DNA of 64,000 nt from Microbacterium sp. H83. GTDB taxonomy: Bacteria > Actinomycetota > Actinomycetes > Actinomycetales > Microbacteriaceae. Shown here one piece after another: positions 38,801 to 46,943 of the stretch; within the stretch, counting starts at the first letter, position 1; each line of letters opens with the position of its first letter. The notes under the pieces were generated by a model that was given only the letters and a program-made list of their open reading frames with translations, was not told the origin of the DNA and ran no database searches. Both the position numbers and the translations under genes were made by a program. The stretch is taken from positions 1-64,000 of the forward strand of contig NZ_LWCU01000015.1 in the NCBI RefSeq assembly GCF_001650405.1. Reading direction: 5' to 3'.

Positions 38801-40165
38801 TCAGGCGAAGATGTCGAGGCCCGCGCCGATCGCGGCGGGGGCGGTGGTCTGTGGGCGGGGCGCGGCGCCGGATGCATGCTCGCCGGGGCGGCGCTCGCCG
38901 CGGGCGTCGGGGCGCGGTTCGCGACCGGCGCCCTGGTCGGCGGACGCGCCGCCGTCGCCGGTGGAGCTGCGTCCGGCGCCTCCGTCGTCGAGCGCACCCT
39001 GGGCCACGCTCAGGGTGGCCGTCGGGATGACGGAGGCGAGGTCGCGGCGCAGATCGGTGGCGATCATCCGCAGCGCGTCGCGCCCGGCATCCGTCCCTCC
39101 GAACAGCTCGACCTGCACCTCCCCTCCCGCGCCGATGTGCGCGCGGAGGGTGACCGGTCCGAGGCTGTCGGGATTCACGGTCATCGTGAGCTGGTGCGTG
39201 CCGGCGGGACGCTGCGCGATGCTCACGATCACCGGGGACACCTGTGCGGCCACGGCCCGCGTCGTCGCGGACGAGGCCTCCGGCGCGTCGGTGGGCGCGA
39301 TCGGCAGGGCTCCGGCTGTCGGCATGGCCGCCGCGGCCGTGCCCATGCCGACCGACGGAGCGGCCGGCGAGGTGCTCGACGTCGGGGGCGCCGAGCTCGA
39401 GGCCGAAGACGCGCTGGACGCCGAGCCGGTCGGGGGCGCCGGGTCCGCGGCATCCGTCTCGTCCGCGGCCTGGGGAGACGTCTCCCCCGAGGTCACGACG
39501 CGCACCTCGGGCTGAGAGTCGTCCCTCGCGGGAGCGGCCGGCGCGCCTCCCGACGACACGGTGGGCGCGGGAGACGTCGTGGAGGGAACGGCGGCCGCCT
39601 GTGGGGCGACGGCACGTGCCGCGCCGGTCGCCGACGCGGGTCCTGCGTCCGGCGCGATGGATGCTGCCGTGGCCGCCGGCGATACCGAGGCGGCCGGCGA
39701 GGCCGGGGCGGCCGGAGCGGAGTCCGCCGGCGCGGAGCCGGAGTCACCTGCGGGGCCGGGGTCCGAGACGACGGATGCCGGAGCCGGTGTGCCGCCCGTC
39801 CCCGCGAGAGCCGAGGTGGCCGAGCTGCCGGGGGGGCTCGAGGCGGTGATCGATGCCGGGGTCGCGGGTCCGGGCCCCTCGGCCGACGGGGTCTCCACCT
39901 CGTCCGCGAGGAGCAGCGCGCCCGCCACCGCGGAGGCGAGGTCACCGGTCACCGGCGATGCGTCCGCCGCCGTCGCCGCCTCGTCCTGCGGGGAATCCGC
40001 CGCCGTCGTCGTCGGCGCGCTCGGATCGCCGACGAACGCCTGCTCGGCCGAGCCGCGCGCCGCACCGAGGGCTTCGCCGAACGCCGATCCCGAGGACCCG
40101 GCGGAGGTCGCGCGACCGTCGCCGTGCGCGGCAGGCGCCGAGACGCTCATCATCACCGCGGTCAT
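38801..40165 (-). CDS. fliK: Flagellar hook-length control protein FliK
   Basis: A 454-residue protein with a long disordered Ala/Pro/Ser-rich N-terminal part (about 1-300, the molecular ruler) and the Flg_hook C-terminal domain (AQRPAGTHQLTMTVNPDSLGPVTLRAHIGAGGEVQVELFGG, about residues 322-365) that contacts FlhB and triggers the export switch. A final acidic/Gly-rich tail follows. The start is ATG 40165, overlapping the upstream orf by 4 nt; ATG codons 4-5 residues later are possible alternatives. Strong base bias makes large antisense frames here, which were rejected. Confidence 0.9.
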   Translation of the reverse strand: MTAVMMSVSAPAAHGDGRATSAGSSGSAFGEALGAARGSAEQAFVGDPSAPTTTAADSPQDEAATAADASPVTGDLASAVAGALLLADEVETPSAEGPGPATPASITASSPPGSSATSALAGTGGTPAPASVVSDPGPAGDSGSAPADSAPAAPASPAASVSPAATAASIAPDAGPASATGAARAVAPQAAAVPSTTSPAPTVSSGGAPAAPARDDSQPEVRVVTSGETSPQAADETDAADPAPPTGSASSASSASSSAPPTSSTSPAAPSVGMGTAAAAMPTAGALPIAPTDAPEASSATTRAVAAQVSPVIVSIAQRPAGTHQLTMTVNPDSLGPVTLRAHIGAGGEVQVELFGGTDAGRDALRMIATDLRRDLASVIPTATLSVAQGALDDGGAGRSSTGDGGASADQGAGREPRPDARGERRPGEHASGAAPRPQTTAPAAIGAGLDIFA

Positions 40166-40545
40166 CCGAGCAGCCCGGTCAGCTTCTGCAGGGTGGTCCC
40201 GAGGTCCGTCGAATCCGTCGACCCGGCACTGCCGGCGCCGCCGGTGCTCGCCGAGAAGAGCGTCTGCAGAGCCGCGACCAGCTCCGCGCCCGTCGCCTCG
40301 CTCGTCGCGCCGACGACCGTCGCCGGGGATCCGCTCGCCGGGTCGGATGCCGCTCCCGAGCCCGCCGTCGCCTGCACGGCGTCCAGCACTCCGGCGAACG
40401 TCGAGGCCGCCGACGCGCCGGTGGCCTCGGCTCCGGAGGGGGCGGCCGCCTCCGCGACCCTCGCGGCCCGCGAGGTCGTGTCCAGGGAGACGATGCGGCT
40501 CTCGATGTCGCCGACCCGTGCGATCACGGCGTCCAGTCCGCTCAT
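40162..40545 (-). CDS. Short orf between fliJ and fliK, possible remnant of a flagellar lytic transglycosylase
   Basis: A 127-residue protein overlapping both neighbours by 4 nt. The N-terminus MSGLDAVIARVGDIESRIVSLD resembles the N-terminal helix of the SLT-domain proteins that occupy this position in some actinobacterial flagellar loci, and FAGVLDAVQA follows, but the rest is Ala/Ser/Gly-rich and there is no transglycosylase domain. It could therefore be a decayed or shortened version, or an export-related small protein. The C-terminal DLGTTLQKLTGLLG is an amphipathic helix. Function unknown. Confidence 0.65.
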   Translation of the reverse strand: MSGLDAVIARVGDIESRIVSLDTTSRAARVAEAAAPSGAEATGASAASTFAGVLDAVQATAGSGAASDPASGSPATVVGATSEATGAELVAALQTLFSASTGGAGSAGSTDSTDLGTTLQKLTGLLG

Positions 40546-40967
40546 GCCGCGCTCCCCTCTCCCCGAGCGCTGCGCGCGACGGCGATCTCGTCGAGCGCGA
40601 CCTGCTCGGCGGCGAGCTCGGCGTTCACCGCCTCGACACGATGGGTGCTCTCGAGGCGCTCGAGCCCCTTGAGCTCGCGGCGTGCCTCGACGTGGGCGGA
40701 CTTCGCCTCCGACTCGGTGTCCCGGCTGAGCTCCGCGAGCGCCTGCAGGTCGCCGAGAGCGCTGCGGCCCGCCGCACGAGCCGCCGCCATCGCCATGAGC
40801 GTCTGGGCGTCGCCGACGAGGGGGCGGAGGTCGGTCAGGCTCGCGATCGCGTCCTGCGTCGCCGCCTCGGCCCGCGCCCGTTCCGCGCTCGCTCGAGCGA
40901 GCTGCTCCGCCGCCACCCGTTCTTGGGCGCCGCGCACGCGCAGCAGGCCTGCCAGGGGAAAGGTCAT
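40542..40967 (-). CDS. fliJ: Flagellar FliJ-like coiled-coil protein
   Basis: A 141-residue protein that is almost entirely a heptad-rich helix pair (LAGLLRVRGAQERVAAEQLARASAERARAEA ... LERLESTHRVEAVNAELAAEQVALDEIAVAR). Size, helical content and position directly after fliI identify it as FliJ, the central stalk of the export ATPase. The sequence itself is weakly conserved, so identity rests partly on context. The start is ATG 40967, overlapping fliI by 4 nt. Confidence 0.88.
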   Translation of the reverse strand: MTFPLAGLLRVRGAQERVAAEQLARASAERARAEAATQDAIASLTDLRPLVGDAQTLMAMAAARAAGRSALGDLQALAELSRDTESEAKSAHVEARRELKGLERLESTHRVEAVNAELAAEQVALDEIAVARSARGEGSAA

Positions 40968-42325
40968 GAGGTCAGTCCTCCGAAGTCGCGGGAGAGTGCA
41001 GCGAGCCGCTGCCAGGAGTCGGTCGGCGATACGAGCTCGTCCATCGGCTGGGTGAGGAAGCCCGTGATCGCGGAGTCGTGGGTGACGGCCGCGTCGACGA
41101 GCGGATTCGCGCCCGGCCGATATGCGCCGATGTCGATGAGGTCGTTCGCGCTGCGGCGCGCGGCCAGCACACTCCGCAGCGTCACGGCATCGCGGCGCTG
41201 ATCGGCGGTGGTCACCTTCGACACCACGCGCGAGACCGAGCCGAGGACGTCGATCGCCGGGAAGTGGCCGCGCACCGCGAGGGCCCGGTCGAGCACGACA
41301 TGGCCGTCGAGGATCCCGCGCGCCGCGTCGGCGATGGGCTCGTTGTGATCGTCGCCGTCCACGAGCACGGTGTAGAGACCGGTCACCGATCCGGCGACGC
41401 CCGTCCCCGCCCTCTCGAGCAGGCGCGCGAGCACCGAGAACGTGGACGGCGGGTACCCGCGGGTCGCCGGCGGCTCCCCCGCGCTCAGGCCGATCTCCCG
41501 CTGCGCCATCGCGACGCGCGTGAGCGAGTCCATCATGAGCATCACGTCGAGGCCGTCGTCGCGGAACTGCTCCGCGATGCGCGTCGCGACGAACGCCGAG
41601 CGGAGGCGTGCCATGGCCGGCTGGTCGGAGGTCGCGACCACCACCACCGAGCGGGCGAGACCCTCCGGCCCCAGGTCGTCCTCGAGGAACTCGCGCACCT
41701 CGCGACCGCGCTCGCCCACGAGGGCGATCACCGTGACGTCGGCGGTCGAGCCGCGCGCGATCATCGACATCAGCGACGACTTGCCCACGCCGGAGCCGGC
41801 GAACAGACCCAGCCTCTGCCCGACCCCCATCGGGGTCATCGTGTCGAGCGCGCGCACCCCGGAGCCGAGCTGGCGGTCTATGCGGCGCCGGTGCATGATG
41901 CTGGGCGCATCGTGGTCGAGCGGCACGTGCACCGCGGTCCTGTCGATGGGTCCTCGGCCGTCGATCGGGCGCCCGAGACCGTCGAGCACCCGCCCGAGGA
42001 GGGCCGCTCCCGTCGGCACCTGCAGCGGCGCGCCCGCGTGGCGCACGCGAGCCCGGGCATGGATGCCGTCGAGGGGCCCCAACGGCATGCAGCGCGCCGA
42101 AGAGCCGTCGACCGCGACGATCTCCGCGTCGACCGGGCGCCCCTCCACGGCGTCGATGCGCACCCGGTCGCCCACGGCGCCGTCGATGCCGCGGACCTCG
42201 ACGCCGAGTCCGCGCACGGCGCGGACGGTGCCCGAGCGCTCCGGTCGGGCCGCCTGCAGCGCCCGCCGCCAGGCGGCCGTCGACGGAGGGGCGACCGTCG
42301 TCTGAGGCGTGATCGCGGTCCTCAT
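40964..42325 (-). CDS. fliI: Flagellum-specific export ATPase FliI
   Basis: A 453-residue ATPase of the F1-beta-like type III family. Walker A is GLFAGSGVGKSS (173-184), followed by VIALVGERGREVREFLEDDLG and the Walker B region LDVMLMMDSLTRVAMAQREIGLSAGEPPATRGYPPSTF. The N-terminal 25 residues would bind FliH. It energises unfolding and delivery of export substrates at the membrane gate. The start is ATG 42325, overlapping fliH by 4 nt. Confidence 0.97.
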   Translation of the reverse strand: MRTAITPQTTVAPPSTAAWRRALQAARPERSGTVRAVRGLGVEVRGIDGAVGDRVRIDAVEGRPVDAEIVAVDGSSARCMPLGPLDGIHARARVRHAGAPLQVPTGAALLGRVLDGLGRPIDGRGPIDRTAVHVPLDHDAPSIMHRRRIDRQLGSGVRALDTMTPMGVGQRLGLFAGSGVGKSSLMSMIARGSTADVTVIALVGERGREVREFLEDDLGPEGLARSVVVVATSDQPAMARLRSAFVATRIAEQFRDDGLDVMLMMDSLTRVAMAQREIGLSAGEPPATRGYPPSTFSVLARLLERAGTGVAGSVTGLYTVLVDGDDHNEPIADAARGILDGHVVLDRALAVRGHFPAIDVLGSVSRVVSKVTTADQRRDAVTLRSVLAARRSANDLIDIGAYRPGANPLVDAAVTHDSAITGFLTQPMDELVSPTDSWQRLAALSRDFGGLTS

Positions 42326-42960
42326 GGCGCGGCCGTCATCGGATCGTCGGCGTCGTGCAGCGCCGCCGTGGCGCGAGCGATCGCCTGCGCGATGCGCGTG
42401 TCGACGGCGCCGTCCTCGATCTCCACGAGTGCTCCGCCGGCGTCGACGGTCGGCGACGAGCCCACCTCGACGCCTCGCAGCAGGGGCGCACCGTCCGGAT
42501 CGGCGGCGAGCGTCGCGGCGTCGCGGTCGCTGAAGGTCACACGGGTCCAGCGGTCACGGGGCATCTCGGCGAGGGCGCGGCGCACCGCATGACCGGCAGA
42601 CCGCGCCGGGTCCGACAGCTCGGCGCCGAGGATCTCGACCGCGAGCTCGAGGGCCAGGGCCTCGATCCGCTCGGCCGAGAGGGCCGCGAGCTCGGCCACC
42701 CGCGCCTCGAGCGCCTCGTGCGCGTCCCGCACCGCGCTCAGGATCGAGCCGCGCTCATGCAGATAGGCGTCGACGAGCTGCTGCATCCGCACCTGTTCCG
42801 CGGCCCGCTGCTCCTCGGCCTGAGCGAGCGCGATCCGCCGGCCCTCCGCGAAGCCCTCGGCATATCCGCGCGAGCGCGCACGATCCGTCTCGCCGCGCAG
42901 GTCGATCGGCGCGTCGCCCACGCGCGGGACGACGAGCGGCAGGAAGGCGGTCTCGGACAC
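42322..42960 (-). CDS. fliH: Flagellar assembly protein FliH
   Basis: A 212-residue protein: a charged N-terminal helix (SRGYAEGFAEGRRIALAQAEEQRAAEQVRM, with GxxxG-like spacing) and a C-terminal V-ATPase E-subunit-like domain (LALELAVEILGAELSDPARSAGHAVRRALAEM). FliH regulates FliI and docks it to the C-ring. The frame is open to 43101, but that extension runs through a promoter and leader hairpins, so GTG 42960 (VSETAF) was chosen; GTG 42969 is possible. No good Shine-Dalgarno is visible, which is unusual for this locus. Confidence 0.85.
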   Translation of the reverse strand: MSETAFLPLVVPRVGDAPIDLRGETDRARSRGYAEGFAEGRRIALAQAEEQRAAEQVRMQQLVDAYLHERGSILSAVRDAHEALEARVAELAALSAERIEALALELAVEILGAELSDPARSAGHAVRRALAEMPRDRWTRVTFSDRDAATLAADPDGAPLLRGVEVGSSPTVDAGGALVEIEDGAVDTRIAQAIARATAALHDADDPMTAAP

Positions 42961-42990
42961 GGCGGGCACCCCGACGGTAGAAGGTGGTGT

Positions 42991-43028
42991 GGCCTGTCCG
43001 TGGCCCCAAGGGCGAGCGATCCGTGCTC
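42991..43028 (-). promoter_or_regulatory. Twin CsrA-type hairpins in the fliH leader
   Basis: Minus strand: GAGC-ACGGATC-GCTC (43028-43014), 8 nt, then GGCC-ACGGACA-GGCC (43005-42991). Two 4-bp perfect stems, each with a 7-nt loop containing ACGGA. The first begins exactly 6 nt after the -10 element of the promoter. Confidence 0.75.
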
Positions 43029-43034
43029 CCTCTC

Positions 43035-43066
43035 GACTATCGCGACGCTCGATCGGGTGTGTAACC
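43035..43066 (-). promoter_or_regulatory. Flagellar promoter of the fliH operon
   Basis: Minus strand GGTTAC - 14 nt - GTCGCGATAGTC, inside the fliG-fliH intergenic region (42961-43097). The repeated appearance of exactly the same two boxes at the same spacing before six operons is the main evidence. Confidence 0.88.
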
Positions 43067-43097
43067 ACCGCGCTTCCGGCATCGCCTGGCAGGGGGA

Positions 43098-44180
43098 TCA
43101 CTCGATGAGCTCGTCCTCGTCCTCGCGGGAGATCGTGATCTCCTCGGCGGCCTCGAGCTCGCGGATGATGCGCACGATCTCGGCGCGCGCCTCGTCGACC
43201 TGACGCATCCGGACGGGCCCGAGCACCTTGGTCTCCTCGGCGAGGTTCTCCTGGTTCCGCTCGGTCATGTTCGACCTCACCTTGTCGGTGATCTGCTCGT
43301 CCGCGCCCTTGAGGGCGAGCGCGAGCATCCGCAGGTCGATGCCGCGGAGCACCCGCTGCGCGTCCCGGTCCTCCAGCCGCGCGATGTCGGCGAAGGTCAC
43401 CATGCGGCTGCGGATGTCCTCGGCGAGGGCCAGGTCCCGACCCTCCAGCGATGCCAGCAGCGACTTCTCGAGGGCGGTGTCGGAGCGGTTGATGATCTCG
43501 ACGAGCGGCTGCACGCCCCCGATCGACTCGTGGTTGTCGCGCATCGCGAAGATGCCCGTCCGGGAGCGCAGCGACTCGGCGACGATGGAGATCGCCTCCT
43601 GCGTGGCGGTGCCCATCGTGGCGATCGCCTGTGCGACGTCCGTGCGCAGCGGGTCCTGTAGCGCCGCGAGCACCGCGGCGGCTCTGTCCGCGCGCAGGTT
43701 GGCGAGCACGACGGCGACCGTCGTGGGGAGCTCGCCCTCGAGGATGGTGGCGAGCTGGGCGGGATCCGCAGCACCCAGGAAGTCGAACGACACGGTGCCC
43801 TGGGACATCACGCGTCCGACGATGCCGACGGCCTTCTCGCGACCGAACGCCGTCTCCAGCAGCCCGGTGGCGAGCTCCTGCCCGCCGCGCGAGGGCACGG
43901 CGCCGCCGTTGGCGATACGGCGGAACTCGCCCAGCGCCAGGGCGGTGGAGGCGACGTCGACACCGCCGAGCTGCGTCAGCTCGGCGGCGAGCATCTCGGA
44001 GCGCTCCTCGCCGAGGTGACGCAGCACCTCGGCACCGGCGGCGCGGTCCATGTTCATCAGCACGATGGCCGCCTTGCGCAGACCGCTCATGCTCGGCGGC
44101 GGGACGCTCTGCTCCGTGGGCGCGGTCGAGACCTCGATCGTGTCGGCCTGCGCGTCGAGCATCTCGGTCAGCATGCTCAT
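43098..44180 (-). CDS. fliG: Flagellar motor switch protein FliG
   Basis: A 360-residue rotor protein. The N-terminal domain (MSGLRKAAIVLMNMDRAAGAEVLRHLGEERSEML) binds FliF, and the middle domain has the EHPQ-like region. The C-terminal torque domain includes MVTFADIARLEDRDAQRVLRGIDLRMLALALKGADEQI, which keeps the alternating charged residues that contact MotA. The start is ATG 44180, overlapping fliF by 4 nt; it has about 30 extra residues before the usual N-terminus. Last gene of flgB-flgC-fliE-fliF-fliG. Confidence 0.96.
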   Translation of the reverse strand: MSMLTEMLDAQADTIEVSTAPTEQSVPPPSMSGLRKAAIVLMNMDRAAGAEVLRHLGEERSEMLAAELTQLGGVDVASTALALGEFRRIANGGAVPSRGGQELATGLLETAFGREKAVGIVGRVMSQGTVSFDFLGAADPAQLATILEGELPTTVAVVLANLRADRAAAVLAALQDPLRTDVAQAIATMGTATQEAISIVAESLRSRTGIFAMRDNHESIGGVQPLVEIINRSDTALEKSLLASLEGRDLALAEDIRSRMVTFADIARLEDRDAQRVLRGIDLRMLALALKGADEQITDKVRSNMTERNQENLAEETKVLGPVRMRQVDEARAEIVRIIRELEAAEEITISREDEDELIE

Positions 44181-45814
44181 ACTCTCGCCTCGTCCATCAG
44201 CTCGGCCAGTGCGGTCGCCGTGGCCTCGGGTTCGCGCCGTGCCAGGTCGTCGATCTCACGACGACGCCGCTCGACGAGGATCTTGTCGGGTTCCGGCTCG
44301 TCGTCGATGTCCACGGATGCCGAGGGCAGCAGCGCCGTCGGAGCGGGCAGCGGAATGGCATCGCCGTCCTTCAGCCCGCGCAGCGACTTCAGCTTCTGCT
44401 CCTCGTTCTCGGTCACCGTGGCGAAGTACTCGATCGGTCCGTCGTCCGTGTACAGCACCCGTCGCTTCATCTTCCGTCGCACCGCGAGGAACACGACGAG
44501 GATGATCACCGCGAGCAGGATGGATCCGCCGATGATCGCCGACCGCAGCAGCTCCTGCTGGAACTGCTGCTCGCGCTCGGCCTCGGCCGCCTGCAGGGCC
44601 GTCTGCGCCGCGGTGGCGCCGGTCTCGCTGAACTCCACGAACTCGACCGCGATCGCGTCGCCGCGCTCGACGTCGATCCCTGCGGCGGACGCCACGAGCG
44701 CTTCGATCTGCCCCGCGGTGACACCCGTGACGGCGCCGCGGTTCAGGGCGATGCTGACGGTCTGCCGCGTGACCTCGCCGGCCGGGGTGATGGTCTTCTC
44801 GGTGGACTTGTTCACCGCGTTGCTGCGCGACGTCTCCTCGAACTCGTACGAGCCGTCGCCGTCCCCGTTCGGCACCGCGATGTTGTCGGGACCGAGCACG
44901 CCGGTCCCGTTCGCCTGGCCGCCGGTGTAGGTCTCGGTCGTCGTCTGCTCCGAGGCACTGAGCTCTCCGTCCGGCGCCGAGTACGTCTCGTCCATGCGCT
45001 CCGACGTCGAGTTCGCGACGTCGGCGGAGACGGTCACGGTGGCGTTCCCCGGTCCGACGATGGTGTCCAGCATGGCGCTCACCGACGCCGCGACCTTCGC
45101 CTCGTGCTCGGTCGCCTGCTTCGAGGAGCTGCCCGTGAGTCCGGCCCCCACGGCCGACAGCACGGTGCCGTTCTGGTCCGTGACCGCGACGTCCTCCGGC
45201 GTCATGCCCGGCACTGCGGCGCTCGTGAGGTGCACGATGGCCTCGATCTTCTCGTCGCTCAGCGTCGACCCGTTGCGCGTCTTCACGAAGACGGATGCCG
45301 TCGGGCTCTGCTGCTCGGAGACGAAGACGCTCTCCTCCGGGATCGCGAGCTGCACGGATGCCGTCGAGATGCCGTCCATCGCGCCGATCGTGCTGGCGAG
45401 CTCGCCCTCGATCGCCCGCTTGTACGTCACCGACTGCTGGAACTCGCTCGCCGTCACCCCCATCTTGTCGAGCAGCGTGTACCCCTCGCTGGTGTCTCCG
45501 GGGAGTCCGGCGGATGCGGCGGCGAGACGCTGCGCGTAGACCTGGTCGTCCGGCACCAGGATCGTCGCTCCGCCCTCCGCGAGCTCGTACGAGACGCCGG
45601 AGGACTTGAGCTGCTCCACGACGGCGGACGCGTCGCCGGCGCTGAGGCCCGTGAACAGGGGGCTCATCTGCGGCCTCGTGAGCCAGGCGCCGAGGGCGAT
45701 CGCGCCCATCACGAGCAGCGCGACTCCGATCACGGCGATCGTCCGCTGGGCGATCGAGAACTTCGAGACGACCGTCTTCGCGCGGTCGTAGTAGGTGGTG
45801 AGCACGGTGGGCAT
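44177..45814 (-). CDS. fliF: Flagellar MS-ring protein FliF
   Basis: A 545-residue protein with two membrane spans: one near residues 25-45 (TIAVIGVALLVMGAIALGAWL) and one near 440-460 (IIGGSILLAVIILVVFLAVRR). Between them lie the ring-building motifs (FTGLSAGDASAVVEQLKSSGVSYEL and an extended beta-collar region). The C-terminal tail LARREPEATATALAELMDEARV binds FliG. The start is ATG 45814, 3 nt after fliE. Confidence 0.96.
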   Translation of the reverse strand: MPTVLTTYYDRAKTVVSKFSIAQRTIAVIGVALLVMGAIALGAWLTRPQMSPLFTGLSAGDASAVVEQLKSSGVSYELAEGGATILVPDDQVYAQRLAAASAGLPGDTSEGYTLLDKMGVTASEFQQSVTYKRAIEGELASTIGAMDGISTASVQLAIPEESVFVSEQQSPTASVFVKTRNGSTLSDEKIEAIVHLTSAAVPGMTPEDVAVTDQNGTVLSAVGAGLTGSSSKQATEHEAKVAASVSAMLDTIVGPGNATVTVSADVANSTSERMDETYSAPDGELSASEQTTTETYTGGQANGTGVLGPDNIAVPNGDGDGSYEFEETSRSNAVNKSTEKTITPAGEVTRQTVSIALNRGAVTGVTAGQIEALVASAAGIDVERGDAIAVEFVEFSETGATAAQTALQAAEAEREQQFQQELLRSAIIGGSILLAVIILVVFLAVRRKMKRRVLYTDDGPIEYFATVTENEEQKLKSLRGLKDGDAIPLPAPTALLPSASVDIDDEPEPDKILVERRRREIDDLARREPEATATALAELMDEARV

Positions 45815-45817
45815 GGC

Positions 45818-46138
45818 TCAGGCCTGCATCCGCATGATCTCGTTGAATGCGGAGACGCTGCGGTCGCGCACGGCGACCACGAGGTCGAGCGTGACGGATG
45901 CGCGCGTCGACGCGATCATGGCCTGATGGATGTCCTGGAGGTCTCCGGTCACGGCCTGCACGGCGAGTTCGTTCGAGGTCGCCTGCAGCTGCTGCAGGCC
46001 CTCCATCGCTCCGGTCAGCGAGGTCGCGAATGCTCCTGCGGACGCCGGATCGCTCGGAGCCTCCGGTCCCGTCTCGAAGCTCAGGGCCGACAGCGGCGCG
46101 ACGCCACCGACGGACACGGGGTCGATGGGGGTGCTCAT
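45818..46138 (-). CDS. fliE: Flagellar rod-MS ring adaptor FliE
   Basis: A 106-residue protein. The C-terminal half carries the FliE signature: FATSLTGAMEGLQQLQATSNELAVQAVTGDLQDIHQAMIASTRASVTLDLVVAVRDRSVSAFNEIMRM. It joins the MS ring to the rod. The start is ATG 46138, overlapping flgC by 4 nt. Confidence 0.95.
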   Translation of the reverse strand: MSTPIDPVSVGGVAPLSALSFETGPEAPSDPASAGAFATSLTGAMEGLQQLQATSNELAVQAVTGDLQDIHQAMIASTRASVTLDLVVAVRDRSVSAFNEIMRMQA

Positions 46139-46530
46139 CCGTTGCGTCCGATCTGCAGGGCGGCCTCGTAAGTGGTCTTGGCGCGGTCGACCACGGCCGC
46201 GTTCGCCTCGTACCCGCGCTGCGCGACGATGAGCATGCTCATCTGGTCACCGAGCTCGATGTTCGGGTACTGCACATAGCCGTCCTCGTCCGCGTACGGG
46301 TGCTCGGGGTCGTAGACGAGCTTCGCCGCCGCCTCGGACTCCACCACTCCCGCGACGTACACGCCGGGGCTGTCGGTGCCCGCCTGGACGGTGACGAGCT
46401 TCTCGCGGAAGGCGTCCTCGCCCGCGGGGGTCGCGGTGTTGACGTTGGCGATGTTGTCGCTGAGGGCGTCGAGCCACTTGCGGTGCGCGGTCAGGCCCGT
46501 GCCGGCGATGCCGATGGCGTCGAACGTCAT
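46135..46530 (-). CDS. flgC: Flagellar proximal rod protein FlgC
   Basis: A 131-residue rod protein. The N-terminal IGIAGTGLTAHRKWLDALSDNIANVNTATPAGE and the C-terminal GDQMSMLIVAQRGYEANAAVVDRAKTTYEAALQIGR are the rod helices. DEDGYVQYPNIEL is the usual FlgC turn. The start is ATG 46530, overlapping flgB by 4 nt. Confidence 0.95.
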   Translation of the reverse strand: MTFDAIGIAGTGLTAHRKWLDALSDNIANVNTATPAGEDAFREKLVTVQAGTDSPGVYVAGVVESEAAAKLVYDPEHPYADEDGYVQYPNIELGDQMSMLIVAQRGYEANAAVVDRAKTTYEAALQIGRNG

Positions 46531-46874
46531 GCGGAGGCCTGGCCGATCGCCTTGGTGATCGACGTCGCCTGGCCGCCGATGGCCTGGCTGGCGAACTGGA
46601 ACCGCAGCACCGTGTCGATGTTCGACAGCGTCTCGGTGTCGAGATTGACGTTGTTGCCGTTCAGGCGGGTCGGCTCGAGCGACCGCTCGACGGTGGGCGA
46701 GACCGACCCCGAGCCCTTCGCGACAGCGGAGCGGAGCTCGTCCTCGAACTGCACGCGCTGGGCGTGGTAGTTCGGGGTGTTGACGTTCGCGATGTTCTCG
46801 GCGATCGAGCGCTGGCGCAGGGCCAGACCGTCGAGGGCGCTGATCAGCGCAGACGAGGTGACGGATTCGAGCAC
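46527..46874 (-). CDS. flgB: Flagellar proximal rod protein FlgB
   Basis: A 115-residue rod protein: SALISALDGLALRQRSIAENIANVNTPNYHAQRVQFEDELR at the N-terminus and NNVNLDTETLSNIDTVLRFQFASQAIGG at the C-terminus match FlgB. The start is GTG 46874 with CGGAG 7 nt upstream, a context almost identical to the fliP start. First gene of the basal-body operon flgB-flgC-fliE-fliF-fliG, with a leader carrying twin ACGGA hairpins. Confidence 0.94.
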   Translation of the reverse strand: MLESVTSSALISALDGLALRQRSIAENIANVNTPNYHAQRVQFEDELRSAVAKGSGSVSPTVERSLEPTRLNGNNVNLDTETLSNIDTVLRFQFASQAIGGQATSITKAIGQASA

Positions 46875-46900
46875 GGCGGCACTCCGGATGGTGGTGGCGA

Positions 46901-46937
46901 GGCCGATCCGTGGCCAGTCGTCGAGCGATCCGTGCTC
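46901..46937 (-). promoter_or_regulatory. Twin CsrA-type hairpins in the flgB leader
   Basis: Minus strand: GAGC-ACGGATC-GCTC (46937-46923), 7 nt, then GGCC-ACGGATC-GGCC (46915-46901). Both stems are perfect 4-bp helices with an identical ACGGATC loop. The first hairpin begins 6 nt after the -10 element. Confidence 0.78.
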
Positions 46938-46943
46938 GGAGGG

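Noticed and set aside
36821..40672. A plus-strand open frame of about 1280 codons opposite flgE, flgD and fliK
   Set aside because: Antisense shadow caused by G/C third-position bias; its translation is Arg/Gly-repetitive and without domains, while the minus strand encodes clear flagellar proteins.
42961..43101. N-terminal extension of FliH to 43101
   Set aside because: The extension contains the flagellar promoter and the two leader hairpins, so it is not translated.
46923..46937. The GAGC...GCTC and GGCC...GGCC elements as DNA operators of a repressor
   Set aside because: The half-sites differ between elements while the central ACGGATC, which is not symmetric, is conserved; that pattern fits RNA loops, not a dyad for a dimeric DNA-binding protein. 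Direct test still needed.
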